The notes below the pieces were generated by a model. That model ran no database searches and was not told the origin of the DNA. It saw only the letters and a program-made list of their open reading frames with translations. 64,000 nucleotides of DNA, from NCBI RefSeq assembly GCF_001598855.1, contig NZ_BCZS01000014.1:1-64000 (forward strand), read 5' to 3'. Each line of letters begins with the position of its first letter. Position 1 is the first letter of the stretch. The DNA comes from Pluralibacter gergoviae ATCC 33028 = NBRC 105706. GTDB lineage: Bacteria; Pseudomonadota; Gammaproteobacteria; Enterobacterales; Enterobacteriaceae. The position numbers and the translations under genes were made by a program. Positions 40,925 to 52,470 of this stretch are shown here, piece after piece.

Positions 40925-41572
40925 TTACCAGACGGGAAGTTCATCCTGCAGGAAGGGGTTATGCAGCCGCTCTTCGCCGAGCGTCGACATCGGACCGTGG
41001 CCCGGAATAAAGGTCACGTCGTCGCCCAGCGGCAGCAGCTTGTCCTTAATGGCGGCGATCAGCTGATTGTGGTTGCCGCGCGGGAAATCGCTGCGCCCGA
41101 CGCCGCCCTTAAAAATGACGTCGCCGGAAATCAGCAGCCGCGAGGCGTCGTCAAAAAAGACGATATGCCCCGGCGTATGGCCCGGACAGTGGAGCACCTG
41201 AAGGCTAACGTTACCGACGCTGACCGTATCGCCCTCATTCAGCCAGCGATCCGGCGTCAGCGGCGGGCAGTCCTCAAGGCCGAACATCCGGCTCTGGGCG
41301 GGCAGCCCCTCCAGCCAGAACTGATCCTCTTTTTCCGGGCCGATAATCGGCACGCCGTAGTGTTCCGCCAGCTCCGCCGCCGCGCCCACGTGGTCGAGAT
41401 GACCGTGGGTCAGCAGGATCTGCATCAGCGTCACGCCCGCGGCGGTCACCTCTTCTTTAATACGCCCGGCATCGCCGCCGGGATCGACCAGCGCGGCGAG
41501 CTTCGTTTGCTCACACCAGATAAGCGAGCAGTTCTGCGCGAAAGCGGTGACCGGAATAATACGATAGTTCAT
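40925..41572 (-). CDS. gloC: GloC, type II hydroxyacylglutathione hydrolase
   Basis: 215 residues, as in E. coli YcbL. A metallo-beta-lactamase-fold hydrolase of the glyoxalase II group that splits S-lactoylglutathione, the final step of methylglyoxal detoxification. The metal motif THGHLDH gives His56, His58, Asp60 and His61; further ligands are in [11 protein letters not shown] and [13 protein letters not shown]. It lacks the long C-terminal domain of GloB. The ATG follows AGGAG, 15 bp after the mepK stop, so both are probably on one transcript. Confidence 0.95.
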   Translation of the reverse strand: MNYRIIPVTAFAQNCSLIWCEQTKLAALVDPGGDAGRIKEEVTAAGVTLMQILLTHGHLDHVGAAAELAEHYGVPIIGPEKEDQFWLEGLPAQSRMFGLEDCPPLTPDRWLNEGDTVSVGNVSLQVLHCPGHTPGHIVFFDDASRLLISGDVIFKGGVGRSDFPRGNHNQLIAAIKDKLLPLGDDVTFIPGHGPMSTLGEERLHNPFLQDELPVW

Positions 41573-41587
41573 GTTGCTCCTGTTTCG

Positions 41588-42139
41588 TTACCAGTTCCTT
41601 ACCGGACCGGTATCAATATGCACAAAGTTACTACGTGGATAGTATCCTACACCACCCGCGCGCATAGACAACGCGGCTTTGCGAACATTGCTTAACGAAA
41701 CGCCTTCAATATGGAAATCCATCGCCTGCCCTTTGGTGTGGTAGCTGTGCTTAGCCACGCCGCGGCTGTGGTGGCGCAGATCGTCGTTGGTCGCCAACGA
41801 GCGATAGCCGGAAATCAGCTGTACCGGTCTGTTGGTGCCGAGCAGTCCCTGAAGGCGATAGAGATGATCGAAGAGCCGGGGATCGATGGTTGTCATTTTG
41901 TTCGCGCGATAATCACGGAAGAAATGATTTAATTTTGCTAATTCATCCTGAATGTAGCCTCTGCCATCGAAGAACTCCGCCTTGATTGACTCACCGGTGT
42001 TCAGGTTGTTGAGCGTCAAAATACGCGGACGTGGTGTCGAGAGAGTGGCAAATGCTGGCGTCGGTAGAATGGCGGCCGCACCGAGGGCAGCGCCACCTAA
42101 CGCCAGCAGTCTGCGGCGGTTAGCGTCAAATTTGTCCAT
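41588..42139 (-). CDS. mepK: MepK, murein endopeptidase specific for 3-3 cross-links
   Basis: 183 residues (182 in E. coli YcbK). The N-terminus has a twin-arginine signal, NRRRLLALGG at residues 7-16, followed by a hydrophobic stretch and an AFA cleavage site near residue 31. The M15-type (peptidase_M15_3) domain has zinc ligands His134, Asp141 and His174 in HTKGQAMDFH and FVHIDTG. MepK cuts the mDAP-mDAP bonds made by L,D-transpeptidases, and the adjacent ldtD is one of these, which makes functional sense. The start has a poor ribosome-binding site. Confidence 0.95.
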   Translation of the reverse strand: MDKFDANRRRLLALGGAALGAAAILPTPAFATLSTPRPRILTLNNLNTGESIKAEFFDGRGYIQDELAKLNHFFRDYRANKMTTIDPRLFDHLYRLQGLLGTNRPVQLISGYRSLATNDDLRHHSRGVAKHSYHTKGQAMDFHIEGVSLSNVRKAALSMRAGGVGYYPRSNFVHIDTGPVRNW

Positions 42140-42323
42140 GATAATCAGGTCTACAAGTCAGTAAATGGTCGTTATGTATGCACTTCTGGCGCACGAATGG
42201 GCACCTTAACCATCAACAGCGCTGACGTCAAGAAGGCCCAACCCCAGTGAATCCGGGGCCTGTAGCCTGATAGCCCCAAAATGCACTAATTTCTACGACA
42301 CTGAATTACCTGAACTGTTTCAT

Positions 42324-44132
42324 TTACCTGATTAATTGTTCCGCTTTAGGCAAAATTTGTGCGCCAGATCGCGCGATGAGATCGTAATTGTAAATATCTG
42401 TACGATACTGCGGACGACCATCCGCACCGACGAATGCCGTCAGGTAGTAAAGATTAACCGGAATGTTGTGGCGGATATTAACATAACGCGTGTTTCCGGC
42501 CTTCAGGGCGTCGGAAATGCGCGTATCGTTCCAGCCGGCATCCTGCAGCAGCATGTTCGCCAGCTCGGAAGCTTTATTCACCCGCACGCAGCCGGAGCTG
42601 AGCGCCCGCGTCTCTTTAGCAAACAGCGCGTGGTTCGGCGTATCGTGCAGATAGATGGCGTCCGAACTCGGCATGTTGAACTTATAGCGGCCCAGCGAGT
42701 TGCGCTCGCCCGGCGCCTGCTGGAAGCGGAACGGCAGATTGGACGGCGTGATCGTCGACCAGTCGACCTGATAAGGATTGATCGCCTCTTTGCTGTTCCA
42801 GCCGCGCATCAGCGTGTAGCCGTGGCGCTCGAGATAGCCGGGGTCGTTACGCACTTTCGGCAGGATATCGTTGCGCGCCAGCGTCGGCGGCACGTTCCAC
42901 GGCGGATTCACCACCACGTTATTGAGCGCGCTGCTCATCATCGGCGTTTTACGGTCCGGACGGCCGACGATGACGCGGGAAGCCAGCACCTGATTACCGT
43001 CGAGGTAGTAGACCAGCGAGTAGGCAGGAATATTGACCATGATGCCGGTGGAAAGCTTGCCGGGCAGCAGGCGCAGACGCTGAATATTGAGCGCCAGAAC
43101 GCCCGCACGCTGCGCCGGGCCGACGTTGAGCCAGTCGCGGGTGCTCTGACCGATAACGCCGTCAGCGGCGAGTCCCTGCGCGCTCTGAAAGCGCTTAACC
43201 GCCTCCACCAGTTCGCCGCCGTAGACGGACGGCGCAGCGGATTTCTTTTTCTTACGCTTTGGCGGCGGCGCGGACGGACTCACGGCGCCATCATCGCCCG
43301 GCAGAGCGATATCCGGCGCGGTATCGAGCATACCGCTGCGCGCCAGGATCTCGCGCAGCGCCGGAACGTCTTTACTCCACTGGCCGGGGCTGAGCTTAGC
43401 GCTGCTCTGCATCTGCGGCCACGGTCGGGTATCGGTGAGCTGAGCCAGCAACGCCCGGTGCATGGCGGCATACTGCGGATGCTGCGGCGCCAGGCCGGCA
43501 ATGAACTGCGGCAGGGAGCCATCATTAAGCGCCAGCTGCCAGCGGTTGATCACCGACAGCGCCGGCATCGCCAGCGCGTAAGGCTTACTGCTGTACAGCC
43601 AGCGGTTGCCCTGCACCGGAATACTGCTAACAAACTGCAGATAGCCAAGCATGGCGTCCGATAGCACCACGTCGCGGGCGCTGCCGGTAATCGACGGATC
43701 GGTCAGCAGTTCAACCCAGCGGATAAACTGCGGCTGGAAGCCGGCAATGGCGACCTCGGCCAGCTGCTGCTGGAAGGCCTGCACCGCATCGCGGTTTTCC
43801 CACATCGGCTTCATATCGCGGGCGGCGTACAGCCCGGCAAGCGCATTCATGTAGGCGGGCGTGTAGCCCTGCGGCAGCTGAGACTGGATATCGGCGCGGG
43901 CTTTCGCCGCCGCGCCGGCGGGCAGAGGCTGAATCCCCACCATCATCGCCACGGCGGGTGTCAGCCCCTCAGATTGGGTCATTACCGGCGCGGTATCGCC
44001 AGGCGTGGCGGAGCCGTCGGCCGGCACCAGAGCAGGTTCTTCTGCCTGCGCATCGTACAGTGGAGCAAATATCAGCGTCAGGGCGAAACTCAGCGCCGAC
44101 AGCCGAAGACCTTTCGATTTATTAAGCAACAT
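42324..44132 (-). CDS. ldtD: L,D-transpeptidase LdtD
   Basis: 602 residues (615 in E. coli YcbB). A signal peptide (about 1-30), an N-terminal scaffold domain, a peptidoglycan-binding-1 domain ([21 protein letters not shown]) and the YkuD catalytic domain. The active-site cysteine is Cys515 in SSGCVRV, with His in [10 protein letters not shown]. It forms 3-3 mDAP cross-links, important for beta-lactam resistance and envelope repair when LPS export fails. A run KRKKKKS near residue 295 is unusual for a periplasmic protein. It precedes mepK by 184 bp in the same direction; that gap shows no gene. Confidence 0.95.
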   Translation of the reverse strand: MLLNKSKGLRLSALSFALTLIFAPLYDAQAEEPALVPADGSATPGDTAPVMTQSEGLTPAVAMMVGIQPLPAGAAAKARADIQSQLPQGYTPAYMNALAGLYAARDMKPMWENRDAVQAFQQQLAEVAIAGFQPQFIRWVELLTDPSITGSARDVVLSDAMLGYLQFVSSIPVQGNRWLYSSKPYALAMPALSVINRWQLALNDGSLPQFIAGLAPQHPQYAAMHRALLAQLTDTRPWPQMQSSAKLSPGQWSKDVPALREILARSGMLDTAPDIALPGDDGAVSPSAPPPKRKKKKSAAPSVYGGELVEAVKRFQSAQGLAADGVIGQSTRDWLNVGPAQRAGVLALNIQRLRLLPGKLSTGIMVNIPAYSLVYYLDGNQVLASRVIVGRPDRKTPMMSSALNNVVVNPPWNVPPTLARNDILPKVRNDPGYLERHGYTLMRGWNSKEAINPYQVDWSTITPSNLPFRFQQAPGERNSLGRYKFNMPSSDAIYLHDTPNHALFAKETRALSSGCVRVNKASELANMLLQDAGWNDTRISDALKAGNTRYVNIRHNIPVNLYYLTAFVGADGRPQYRTDIYNYDLIARSGAQILPKAEQLIR

Positions 44133-44268
44133 CCTTTGCCCCCTGTTTCACATTGCAGCCCGCATCAGGCGGGACTTGTTCTCAGTATATAAACACAAAA
44201 CCAGTTTTGCCCGACCAACTGTAAAGAAGATTAAAGATCTTACACGTATTTCATTTGTATGAGGATAA

Positions 44269-44296
44269 CAAAAAGGGCGACATTGCTGTCGCCCTT
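44269..44296 (-). terminator. terminator of the muk operon
   Basis: On the minus strand a perfect 10-bp stem AAGGGCGACA / TGTCGCCCTT, loop GCAA, followed by TTT and more T, 22 bp after the mukB stop. Confidence 0.9.
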
Positions 44297-44318
44297 GTGT
44301 GGTTTTTATTCAGACAAA

Positions 44319-47300
44319 TCAGGATGCGTCCGCGGTCCCCGGCAGCGATTCCGGCGGCTGCGGGGCGAAGCCGCGCAGCCCCACCACGTGGACGTGTTCG
44401 GTGTTGTTAAACACCTTACGCACCAGCTTGTAGGTGGTTCCTTTCTCCGGACTGATGTTCTCTGGCGCGGCGATAATCAGCTGCATCTCCAGCCGCTCGC
44501 ACAATTCAAAGAGCGTGGCGATGGATTTGGCGTCCAGACGCGCCGCCTCGTCGAGGAACAGCAGGCGGCACGGCGAGATATCTTTCCCGCGCAGGCGGCG
44601 GGACTCCTCTTCCCAGCTCTGTACCACCATCACCAGAATCGACATCCCGGTGCCGATCGCTTCCCCGGTCGAGAGCGCCCCGGACTCGGCGCGCAGCCAG
44701 CCGTCGGAGCCGCGGTTAACCTCAACTTCCATCTCAAGATAGTTGCGGTAGTCCAGCAGCTCCTCGCCGATGGTCTGCGGCGTGCGCTGACCCATATCAA
44801 TCTGCGGATTGAGGCGCTGATAGAGCTTCGCCAGCGCCTCGGAGAAGGTCAGGCGGTTGCTGTTGAACAGATCCTGATGCTGATCGTGCTGATCCGCCAG
44901 CACCGCCAGCAGCGTGGAGTGGGTCTCGCGGACGTTGACGTTGAGACGCACGCTGTTGACCTGGCCGAACGAAACGCTCTGCAGGCCCTGGTTGAGCATC
45001 CGGATGCGGTTCTGCTCGCGCTGGATGGTCTTGCGGATGATGTTCGCCACGCTGCGGGTGCTGATGGCCAGCTTCTGCTCGCGGGCGGTCAGCTCCTCGG
45101 TCAAGCGGCCCAGCTCGATCTCCATCTGTTCGATGGCCTCAACCGGATCGTCGGTGCGGATAATGTCCTGACGGATGCGCTCGCGCAGGTGCTGATACAC
45201 CGCCACAAAGAACTGGATCTTGCGCTCGGGGCGCTTGGGATCTTCCGACATACGCAGCACGTCGCGCAGGTGTTCGTTGTCCGCCACCGCCAGGCGCAGG
45301 GCGCCGAGCGCCTTATCCGACATCGAGCGCAGGTCGTCGGCGGAGAGATAGGCCAGCTCGCGGCGGTGCAGGCGGCGCTCGACGTTGTTGTCTTTCACCA
45401 GCCGCATCACCGCGCACCAGCCCGCCTTGGCGCTCACCACCTGCTCACGCATTTCGAGGTAGTTGCGCTCGAGGGCCCGCAGCCGGCGGGTCAGGTTGTC
45501 CATCTCCGCTTCGCAGAAGGTCAGGGCCTTCTCCAGCTGGTTGCGGCGGCTGCGGTTGTTGGAGAGCTGAGTGTGCAGCTCGTCGCGGCGGCTGCGGGCG
45601 CGCTCTTCCGCCCCGCTGTCAGCGCGCACGCCGATGTCCTGCAGCTCGCGGTGCAGGTCGGTGAGCAGCTCTTTCTTGGTATCAAAGGAGCTTTTCAGCG
45701 AAGCCAGCACCTGGCTGTACTGGCTGAGCTGGGCGGCGTGGGTACGCAGCGCATCGCGGGCGCGGGCGCGCTCGCTCTCCGCCTGCTCCAGGCGCTGGCG
45801 CAGCTTCTCGTTGAGATCGCTGTTGCCGCTGAGCATCTCCGCCGAATCGCTGTAGCCAAAGTGCGCCCGGCGCTGCACCACTTCCGTCAGGGCAAAGGCC
45901 TGCTGGCGGGCGTCGCGCTGCATCTGCTGGGAGTAGGCGTAGTCTTCTTTGAGCTGCTCAAACTGTTCCGGGTCGCTTTGCAGTACGGACACCACCGGCT
46001 CCAGCTTCGCCAGCTGGTTGCCGTGCTGCTGAATAAAGCGCGCCGCCTCCTGGGCTTCGTCCAGCCGCTCGCGGATCTCGTCCACGCGATCGGCCAGCGT
46101 TTCGTCCGCCAGCAGGTTGAGGCGCGGCAGCAGGCGGTTGAGGGCGCTGACGCCCTCTTTCGCCTGGTCGAACTGCGCCCGGCTCTGCTGATTGTCGCTT
46201 TCGTGGGTGCTGAGGGCGCGCTCAAGCTCGCCCCGGCGGGTATTTAGCCTGCGGATCTCCGCTTCCGGATCGTCCTCGAAGGCCACCGCCAGGTGGCTGC
46301 CGATAAAGCGGCTGAAGGACTGGTGCAGGCGCTGGGTTTTTTGTACGTCAAAGGAGAGCGTGGCGAAGCGCTCGGAGAGGGTTTCACGCTCGGCGTGCAG
46401 CGCCTCGATGCGGCTCTCGCGCGCCGCGCGGCCGAACAGCGGCACCGACGGGAAGCGCGAGTAGCGCCACTGGCGATCGGCAATCTTGACCACCACCGCT
46501 TTTTCCAGCTCGTCGACGCTGAACACGCTGTCGTCGAAGGACTGCGGATCGCCCTCGATCAGATAGAGATCTTCCGGGCAATCTTCCAGCCCTTCAAGGT
46601 ATTCGGCAATCTGCGACAGGTCCGGCACCACGATAGCGTGGCGCGACGGGCCGTAGAGCGCGGAGAAGTAAGGCGCATCTTCCAGGCTGACGTCATCGTA
46701 GATCTCGGACAGCAGCACGCCGCCGAAGCGTTCGGCAAGGTTGTTCAGACGCTGATCTTCCGAGCCGCCCGGCTGGCTCAGGCGCTCAATTTCGTCATCC
46801 ACCGCGCGCTTGCGGGCGCCGACTTCATCGCGCTCGACGATGGCCTCGCGCTCGCGCTCCAGCAGCTGCTGGAGGTATTCGGTGAAGTCCTGACCGGACT
46901 CAAATTCCTGGCCGGTCTGCTCGCACAGCTGGCTGAGGCTGCTCTGCGCCGCCAGCCAGATCGGGGCGCGCTGCTGCAGGGTTTTTATTTTGCCCTGCAG
47001 CTGCTCCAGCTCCTGGCGCAGGGTCATGCGCTGCTCGCCGGCGGAGGAAACGATCTCGGAGAGGGAAGCAATGCGCTCCTCCAGCTCCTGATGCAGGGCT
47101 TCAAGTTCGTCGAAGTCGTACTGCTTGCCCTGGCGCTTGCAGAAATCCGCCAGCAGGCGCTCGGCGTCCTGCTGCTCGCGCAGGCGCTGCTCAAGCTCGT
47201 GCAGGCGGCCGCGCAGGGCGCTGGCCTGCTCCGCCAGGTGGCGCTGGTCCACGCCTTCGCGCAGCAGCTCGCGCGCCGCGCTCCAGGCGTCGCTGCGGGC

Positions 47301-48767
47301 CACCGGGCCGTTGATGGCCACTACCAGCTGGTAGGCCTGCTCAAACTGGCTGTGCGCCGTCCGGGCCACGCTCATTTTCTGATCCAGCGCCAGCAGCTTC
47401 TCGGTGGCTTCCTGCTCTTTAGCCTGGAAAGTCTCCAGCCACGTATCGGCGCTTTCCGCCGTCAAATCCGGCAGATGGCAAAGTTCCCGGGCGCGCTCCA
47501 GCGCCTGCAGCGCCTGGGTGTACTGAATGGCGCGGGTCTGCTGTACGTCGAGCGCCTGCTGATAGTCGGCAAGCTGGCTTTTCAGCTCATCCACTTCCAG
47601 TTCGGCGGCCTCGGCGCGGGCTTCGTTCTCTTCCTGCTGTTCGGCGGCTTCGGCCACCACTTCGTTCTGCTCTTCGAGGCGGATCTGCAGCTCGTCGAGA
47701 TCGGCCTCGTAGCGCTCAATTTTTTCCTGCTGGCGCAATGCGGTCTGCACCAGGTTCAGGTGGTCGCTGGCGGCCTGATAGTCGGCCTCCAGGTCCCCTT
47801 CCGCTCCGGCGTGCTCCTGCAGTTCGCGGGCCATATCGACGTGCTTGTACTGCTCCGCCGCCAGCTGCTGGCGCGAGCCGAGCAGCTCCCGCCGGAACTC
47901 CAGCGCTTTGTCGAGGTGAATGCGCCGCTCGTTGGCGTGGCGCATATAGTCTGCCGCCACGTAGTCGGTGGCTTCGGAAATCAGATGCTTAAACAGGTCG
48001 CGATCCGACTGGGTGACGCGGATCGCTTCCAGCGTCATGCGGTTCTCGCGCAGCGCCGCTTCCATATCCTGGAACGCCTTGCGCACGCCGCCGTTTTCCG
48101 GCAGCAGGTAGTCGCGCAGGGAGCGGGTAATGGCGCTGGAGATGCCGCCGTACAGCGACGCTTCGATCAGGCGGTAATATTTGCTGCGATCCGAGGCGGA
48201 GCGCAGGCGGCGCGCCACGATGCCGAGATCGAACATCAGGGAGTGGTATTCGGTGATGGAGTTGAACTGCTTGAACTGCACGCCCTCCATCTCTTCCAGC
48301 TTGTCCTTCAGCTCCTGCAGCGTGAGGACGCGAGCCTGGCGATCGCTGACGTTCTCCGTCACCAGCTGGGTCGGCTGCACCGACATCGGCAGCCCCTGGA
48401 TAGCGAACGGCTTGATGTCCACTTTACGATCGCGACCGGCGACCTGCTGCAGGCGCACGCCGACCAGCACCCGCTGGTGGCGGGAGTTGAGCACGTCGAG
48501 CATCGAGTAGCAGACGCCCGCCTTCAGCTTGCCGTGCAGGCCCTTATCGCGGGAGCCGCTGGTGGCCCCGGCTTCGGTGGTGTTACGGAAGTGCAGCAGC
48601 GTCAAATCGGGGATCAGCGCCGTGACGAAGGCCGCCATGGTGGTCGATTTACCGGCGCCGTTGCCGCCCGACAGCGTGGTGACCAGCTCGTCGAGGTCAA
48701 AGGTGCGGGCAAAGAAGCCGTTCCAGTTAATCAGGGTCAGTGAACGAAATTTTCCGCGTTCAAGCAT
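44319..48767 (-). CDS. mukB: MukB, SMC-like chromosome condensin
   Basis: 1482 residues (1486 in E. coli). The N-terminal ATPase half has Walker A GGNGAGKS (34-41); two very long coiled coils surround a hinge domain near residues 650-780; the C-terminal half carries the signature [13 protein letters not shown] and Walker [12 protein letters not shown]. MukB dimers with MukE and MukF extrude DNA loops and also bind topoisomerase IV through the hinge. It is displaced from Ter by MatP. The ATG overlaps the mukE stop by one base. It is the last gene of cmoM-mukFEB and a strong terminator follows. Confidence 0.98.
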   Translation of the reverse strand: MLERGKFRSLTLINWNGFFARTFDLDELVTTLSGGNGAGKSTTMAAFVTALIPDLTLLHFRNTTEAGATSGSRDKGLHGKLKAGVCYSMLDVLNSRHQRVLVGVRLQQVAGRDRKVDIKPFAIQGLPMSVQPTQLVTENVSDRQARVLTLQELKDKLEEMEGVQFKQFNSITEYHSLMFDLGIVARRLRSASDRSKYYRLIEASLYGGISSAITRSLRDYLLPENGGVRKAFQDMEAALRENRMTLEAIRVTQSDRDLFKHLISEATDYVAADYMRHANERRIHLDKALEFRRELLGSRQQLAAEQYKHVDMARELQEHAGAEGDLEADYQAASDHLNLVQTALRQQEKIERYEADLDELQIRLEEQNEVVAEAAEQQEENEARAEAAELEVDELKSQLADYQQALDVQQTRAIQYTQALQALERARELCHLPDLTAESADTWLETFQAKEQEATEKLLALDQKMSVARTAHSQFEQAYQLVVAINGPVARSDAWSAARELLREGVDQRHLAEQASALRGRLHELEQRLREQQDAERLLADFCKRQGKQYDFDELEALHQELEERIASLSEIVSSAGEQRMTLRQELEQLQGKIKTLQQRAPIWLAAQSSLSQLCEQTGQEFESGQDFTEYLQQLLEREREAIVERDEVGARKRAVDDEIERLSQPGGSEDQRLNNLAERFGGVLLSEIYDDVSLEDAPYFSALYGPSRHAIVVPDLSQIAEYLEGLEDCPEDLYLIEGDPQSFDDSVFSVDELEKAVVVKIADRQWRYSRFPSVPLFGRAARESRIEALHAERETLSERFATLSFDVQKTQRLHQSFSRFIGSHLAVAFEDDPEAEIRRLNTRRGELERALSTHESDNQQSRAQFDQAKEGVSALNRLLPRLNLLADETLADRVDEIRERLDEAQEAARFIQQHGNQLAKLEPVVSVLQSDPEQFEQLKEDYAYSQQMQRDARQQAFALTEVVQRRAHFGYSDSAEMLSGNSDLNEKLRQRLEQAESERARARDALRTHAAQLSQYSQVLASLKSSFDTKKELLTDLHRELQDIGVRADSGAEERARSRRDELHTQLSNNRSRRNQLEKALTFCEAEMDNLTRRLRALERNYLEMREQVVSAKAGWCAVMRLVKDNNVERRLHRRELAYLSADDLRSMSDKALGALRLAVADNEHLRDVLRMSEDPKRPERKIQFFVAVYQHLRERIRQDIIRTDDPVEAIEQMEIELGRLTEELTAREQKLAISTRSVANIIRKTIQREQNRIRMLNQGLQSVSFGQVNSVRLNVNVRETHSTLLAVLADQHDQHQDLFNSNRLTFSEALAKLYQRLNPQIDMGQRTPQTIGEELLDYRNYLEMEVEVNRGSDGWLRAESGALSTGEAIGTGMSILVMVVQSWEEESRRLRGKDISPCRLLFLDEAARLDAKSIATLFELCERLEMQLIIAAPENISPEKGTTYKLVRKVFNNTEHVHVVGLRGFAPQPPESLPGTADAS

Positions 48768-49477
48768 TACTCTTCCTCCCCGCTGTCCGTATCCGGTCGG
48801 GCGTCGTCTGTGTCGTCGTGGAGCTGCAGGCTGCTTTCAATCGCCATCGCCTCGCCGTCGCGGATCATCCGCAGCTGCGCTTCGCGGGCGTCATCGCCGG
48901 AGCGCACGTCGGCGCCGAAGCGGAAGACCGATTCGGTGATGCGGAACTTGCTGCTGTCGTGGCCCATAAACCACACCATGCCGAGGCGGCGCAGGCGGTT
49001 GAGCGACGAGCGCACTTTCTCCTGTAGCTTCTGGCGGTCGAGATCTGAACCGGTGGAGCGGTTATTGACCAGCTTCAGCAGTTTAGATTCATCCGCCAGC
49101 GCCAGCAGCTCGTCGTAAAGCTCCTGCTGGGTGAAGATCCCTTCGTTCGCCAGCCGCTCCGGGCTGAGGTAGAGATAGCAAAGAATTTTGCCGACCATCA
49201 TATCCAGCTCGGAGAGCACCGAGCGCGGGATAAGCGTGGTGGAGCGCGGGCGCAGGTAGAAGAAACCCTCCGGCGCGCGGATAAGCTCCACGTTATAGCG
49301 GGCATAAAACTCTTCCAGATACTCCTGGAAGTCCATCAGAAAGACGTGATTATCCAGCTCGTCGAGGCCGATATGGCGCCCGGCGCGCAGGGCGCTGTCC
49401 AGCGCCGGAAAAAGTGGGTTGGCCAGAGCCTGAGCCAGCTTAACTGGCATCACCTGTTCAATATTTGTCGATGACAT
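48767..49477 (-). CDS. mukE: MukE, condensin accessory protein
   Basis: 236 residues beginning [21 protein letters not shown] as in E. coli (234). MukE dimers with winged-helix domains bind DNA and the middle of MukF. The acidic C-terminal tail ends DSGEEE. I start at the ATG at 49477: the frame is open for 73 codons further upstream, but that stretch is mukF in another frame and shows no family similarity. The start lies 20 bp inside the mukF end, and its stop overlaps the mukB start by one base, so the three subunits are translationally coupled. Confidence 0.96.
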   Translation of the reverse strand: MSSTNIEQVMPVKLAQALANPLFPALDSALRAGRHIGLDELDNHVFLMDFQEYLEEFYARYNVELIRAPEGFFYLRPRSTTLIPRSVLSELDMMVGKILCYLYLSPERLANEGIFTQQELYDELLALADESKLLKLVNNRSTGSDLDRQKLQEKVRSSLNRLRRLGMVWFMGHDSSKFRITESVFRFGADVRSGDDAREAQLRMIRDGEAMAIESSLQLHDDTDDARPDTDSGEEE

Positions 49478-50780
49478 GTGCCTGTACCTTGGCTCCGTAA
49501 TCATTAATCGGCTGCCACTTCGGCGGCAGTCCGGTGAAATCGCCCTGCGCGACGCCCAGGCGCACCGCCTGGTCAACCACGATGCGCGCCACGTCGAAGT
49601 GGCGGGCGCGCGGATACTGCGCAAGGTAGTCGCGCACCACCAGTCCCAGATCCAGCGGCAGCTGCTTCTCTTTGTAAACCACCAGCTGCTGCTCAATCAT
49701 CGCCGCCAGCTGTTCGCGGATCTCGTTAAACTCTTCGTACTCAAGGTCCGGCGGCAGTTCGCCGGTAACCTCTTCATCACGCAGCGCCATCTCTTCGTCG
49801 CGCATGTCGTACAGACGGTCGGCGCTGGCGTAGGTGAGCGCCCAGGGCGCGTCAAAGTAGGTCTGCAGCGACTGGCGCAGACGCTGGGCAAAGACGCGGT
49901 TTTTATCCATATCAATGGCGGTACGGATAAATTTATGTACGTGGCGGTCGTAGCCGATCCACAGGTCGATAGCCTGCTGGCCCCAGCTGACGATGCGGTC
50001 AAGCTTGCTCTGCAGGTCAAACACCAGCCGGTCGACAAAGTCCAGGCCATCGTGGGTCAGAGTGTACTCCTGGATGCGCAGCAGGTTGGCCTGCAGCTTG
50101 TCGCCCGCGGCCTCGAGGGTGTCCTGCAGTTCGCGCAAAGTGCCGGAGGTTTCCGACAGCAGCATTTCGCAGCTGGAAATCGCCGCCCGCCAGTCTTTGT
50201 TCAGCAGCTGGGCGATATCATCTTTCACCGACTGCTGCTGCTCGTCCATGGTGCGCTGGGTGAGATCGATGCTGTCGAAGATCTCCGCCACCGAATACTT
50301 CAGCGGCGCATAGACGTTGCGGTGCCAGTGAAATTCGTCGCCGCCCTCTTCCGCCGCGTCGGCGGCGCGCTTGAGCTCGCCGCCGACGATCGAGAGCTGC
50401 ATCGACAGGCGCAGCGTCGAAAACTCGCGCTGGCGAATGTAGTAGTCGGTGATGCCGATGCCGAGCGGCGTCAGGCGATAGATGGCGTTGCCTTCGGTGA
50501 TTTCGCTGGTAAAGCGGTTCAGCAGACGTTGACGTACCATGTCGTTGATCGCGTTGTTGGCGCGCACGCCGATGGTTTCGCTGGTTTGCTCAAACGCATC
50601 ACTGACGTAGCGAAACGCATCTATCAGCTCACCTTCGGTCAGCTCGCCCTCAAGGCGTTCGCCGTTGAGCGTTGCCACGGCCAACAGGAACGACAGCCTG
50701 TCTACCGGCAGCGCGATAGAAAAATCATTTTTTCTGGCCCAGGCAACCAGTTCGGGGACTGTCTGGGAAAAATCACTCAT
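49458..50780 (-). CDS. mukF: MukF, condensin kleisin subunit
   Basis: 440 residues, as in E. coli. An N-terminal winged-helix dimerisation domain, a helical middle region that binds MukE, and a C-terminal winged helix that binds the MukB head. The start, [22 protein letters not shown], and [27 protein letters not shown] in the middle region (split here) are conserved. Its ATG overlaps the cmoM stop region by 8 bp and its last 20 bp overlap mukE. Confidence 0.97.
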   Translation of the reverse strand: MSDFSQTVPELVAWARKNDFSIALPVDRLSFLLAVATLNGERLEGELTEGELIDAFRYVSDAFEQTSETIGVRANNAINDMVRQRLLNRFTSEITEGNAIYRLTPLGIGITDYYIRQREFSTLRLSMQLSIVGGELKRAADAAEEGGDEFHWHRNVYAPLKYSVAEIFDSIDLTQRTMDEQQQSVKDDIAQLLNKDWRAAISSCEMLLSETSGTLRELQDTLEAAGDKLQANLLRIQEYTLTHDGLDFVDRLVFDLQSKLDRIVSWGQQAIDLWIGYDRHVHKFIRTAIDMDKNRVFAQRLRQSLQTYFDAPWALTYASADRLYDMRDEEMALRDEEVTGELPPDLEYEEFNEIREQLAAMIEQQLVVYKEKQLPLDLGLVVRDYLAQYPRARHFDVARIVVDQAVRLGVAQGDFTGLPPKWQPINDYGAKVQAHVIDKY

Positions 50781-51567
50781 CGTTAGTCCTTGTATCTACC
50801 TGCGGTTTACGCGCGGTGACGTGAATGTAGCGTCCAAGGCTTATCCACGGCTCCTGGCGACAGTAGCGCGTTTCCAGCTCAAGCAGCTGCGCATAGCTGT
50901 CGCGCTGCTTCTCTTTTTCACGCAGATAATCGTGGAACACGCGCACGCCGGTTTTTCCGGTTATCTGCCAGCCGGCTTCCTGCAGCCAGCCGTAGACCTG
51001 CTGCGGATCGCGCGGATAGTCCGGCGACAGAGTGCGCTTTTTCTTTTTCGGCATACCCGCCTGCACATAGTCGAAATTGGTGGCGACCATGTTGTGCAGC
51101 AGCAGCCCGTTGGCATTGTAGAACATCAGCGACAGCGCGCCGCCGGGGCGCAGCGTCGACCACAGCGTGTCCAGCACCGTCCGCGGCTCGGCCACCCACT
51201 CCAGCACCGCGTGAAACAATATCAGATCGACCGGGCTTTCCAAATGTTGCGCCACATCCTGAATTGCGCACTGTACGAAATGCATGCGATGGCTCACACC
51301 TTTTTCGTCTGCGGCGCGTTTCGCCAGCGCAATCATCTCAGATGACAGATCGCATAGGGTAACATGATGCCCGCGCTCTGCCATCTGAATTGCGGTCTGC
51401 CCCGCCCCGCCGCCGGCATCGAGAATGCGCAACGGCCCGGCGCCGCACGCCGGCAGCAGGCGGTCAAGATCCTGCCAGAGGATCGCCTGGCGCAGCTGGC
51501 CCTTCGTGGTGCCATAGATATTGCGCGAAAACTTTTCCGCGATGTCATCAAAATTGCGATCCTGCAC
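50773..51567 (-). CDS. cmoM: tRNA cmo5U34 methyltransferase CmoM
   Basis: 264 residues (261 in E. coli, older name SmtA). A SAM-dependent class I methyltransferase that methylates 5-carboxymethoxyuridine 34 in tRNAs. The SAM motif is [11 protein letters not shown] near residues 48-58, and [11 protein letters not shown] and the basic [16 protein letters not shown] loop are conserved. The best start is a GTG at 51567, giving [16 protein letters not shown], which matches E. coli from residue 2, with GGAG 5 bp upstream. The frame is open 22 codons further but without family similarity. First gene of the muk operon; it diverges from elyC. Confidence 0.94.
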   Translation of the reverse strand: MQDRNFDDIAEKFSRNIYGTTKGQLRQAILWQDLDRLLPACGAGPLRILDAGGGAGQTAIQMAERGHHVTLCDLSSEMIALAKRAADEKGVSHRMHFVQCAIQDVAQHLESPVDLILFHAVLEWVAEPRTVLDTLWSTLRPGGALSLMFYNANGLLLHNMVATNFDYVQAGMPKKKKRTLSPDYPRDPQQVYGWLQEAGWQITGKTGVRVFHDYLREKEKQRDSYAQLLELETRYCRQEPWISLGRYIHVTARKPQVDTRTNDE

Positions 51568-51630
51568 AACGGCTCCGCTTGGCTCAGGCAATAAAGCGGC
51601 TATTTTGTCATACCCACGGCGAGAGGGAAG

Positions 51631-51668
51631 CATCTGATGTAATATCCCGGATATTCAACTATCAGATG
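51631..51668. repeat. nested inverted repeats between cmoM and elyC
   Basis: An outer pair CATCTGAT (51631-51638) / ATCAGATG (51661-51668) encloses an inner perfect pair AATATCC / GGATATT (51641-51647, 51649-51655) around one C. The element fills the centre of the 123-bp divergent intergenic region. It could be an operator for both genes; no regulator is assigned. Confidence 0.8.
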
Positions 51669-51690
51669 GTTAAAAAAGGAACCAGCGAGG

Positions 51691-52470
51691 ATGCTTTTTA
51701 CGCTGAAAAAAGTGATTGGCGGCCTGATGCTGCCCCTGCCGCTGCTGCTGCTAATGATGGCCGCAGGCATTGCTCTGCTGTGGTGCAGCCGTTTTCAGAA
51801 AAGCGGCAAGCTGCTGGTGAGCATCAGCTGGCTGATGCTTGCGCTGCTGAGCCTGCAGCCGGTGGCCGACCACCTGCTGAAGCCCATTGAGCAGCGCTAT
51901 CCCACCTGGCACGGCAGCCAGCGCGTTGAGTACGTGGTGGTTCTGGGCGGCGGCTATACCTGGAATCCGGCGTGGGCGCCGAGCTCGAACCTGATCAATA
52001 ACAGCCTGCCGAGGCTGACGGAGGGCATTCGCCTGTGGCGGGAGAATCCCGGCGCGACGCTGATATTCACCGGCGCGGCGGCGAAGACCAATCCAGTCAG
52101 CACCGCCGAGGCGGGCGCCAGGGTGGCCGAAAGCCTCGGGGTTCCGCGCGAGCAGATCGTTGTCCTCGATCGCCCGAAGGATACTGAAGAGGAGGCCGCC
52201 GCCGTCAAGGCCCGCATCGGCGACGCGCCGTTCCTGCTGGTGACCTCCGCCTCGCACCTGCCGCGGGCGATGATCTTCTTTCAGCGCGCCGGGCTTAATC
52301 CGCTGCCCGCCCCGGCCAACCAGCTGGCGATTGAATCGCCGCTCAATCCGTGGGAGAAGGCGCTGCCTTCGCCGTTCTGGCTGATGCACAGCGACCGCGT
52401 TGGCTACGAAACCCTGGGCCGCCTCTGGCAGTGGCTGAAGGGGAGCTCAGCTGAGCCAGGGCAGCAGTGA
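51691..52470 (+). CDS. elyC: ElyC, envelope biogenesis factor
   Basis: 259 residues, as in E. coli. Two N-terminal membrane helices (about 10-30 and 40-57) precede a periplasmic DUF218 domain with VVLGGGYTWNP, WRENPGATLIFTG and LLVTSASHLPRA. Loss of ElyC in E. coli blocks peptidoglycan synthesis at low temperature and disturbs use of the undecaprenyl lipid carrier. The ATG is preceded by AGCGAGG. It overlaps ycbJ at the 3' ends by 24 bp. Confidence 0.96.
   Translation: MLFTLKKVIGGLMLPLPLLLLMMAAGIALLWCSRFQKSGKLLVSISWLMLALLSLQPVADHLLKPIEQRYPTWHGSQRVEYVVVLGGGYTWNPAWAPSSNLINNSLPRLTEGIRLWRENPGATLIFTGAAAKTNPVSTAEAGARVAESLGVPREQIVVLDRPKDTEEEAAAVKARIGDAPFLLVTSASHLPRAMIFFQRAGLNPLPAPANQLAIESPLNPWEKALPSPFWLMHSDRVGYETLGRLWQWLKGSSAEPGQQ

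Noticed and set aside
46293-48743. An 816-codon open frame antisense to mukB
   Set aside because: It is a mirror of mukB codon bias in GC-rich DNA, and its translation shows no family motif. The same holds for long antisense frames over rlmKL (22627-24660), rpsA (61325-63076), helD (6652-8208), uup (21016-22557) and pepN (32383-34800).
49478-49696. A 73-codon N-terminal extension of MukE
   Set aside because: It overlaps mukF in another frame and has a tryptophan- and arginine-rich composition typical of out-of-frame reading.
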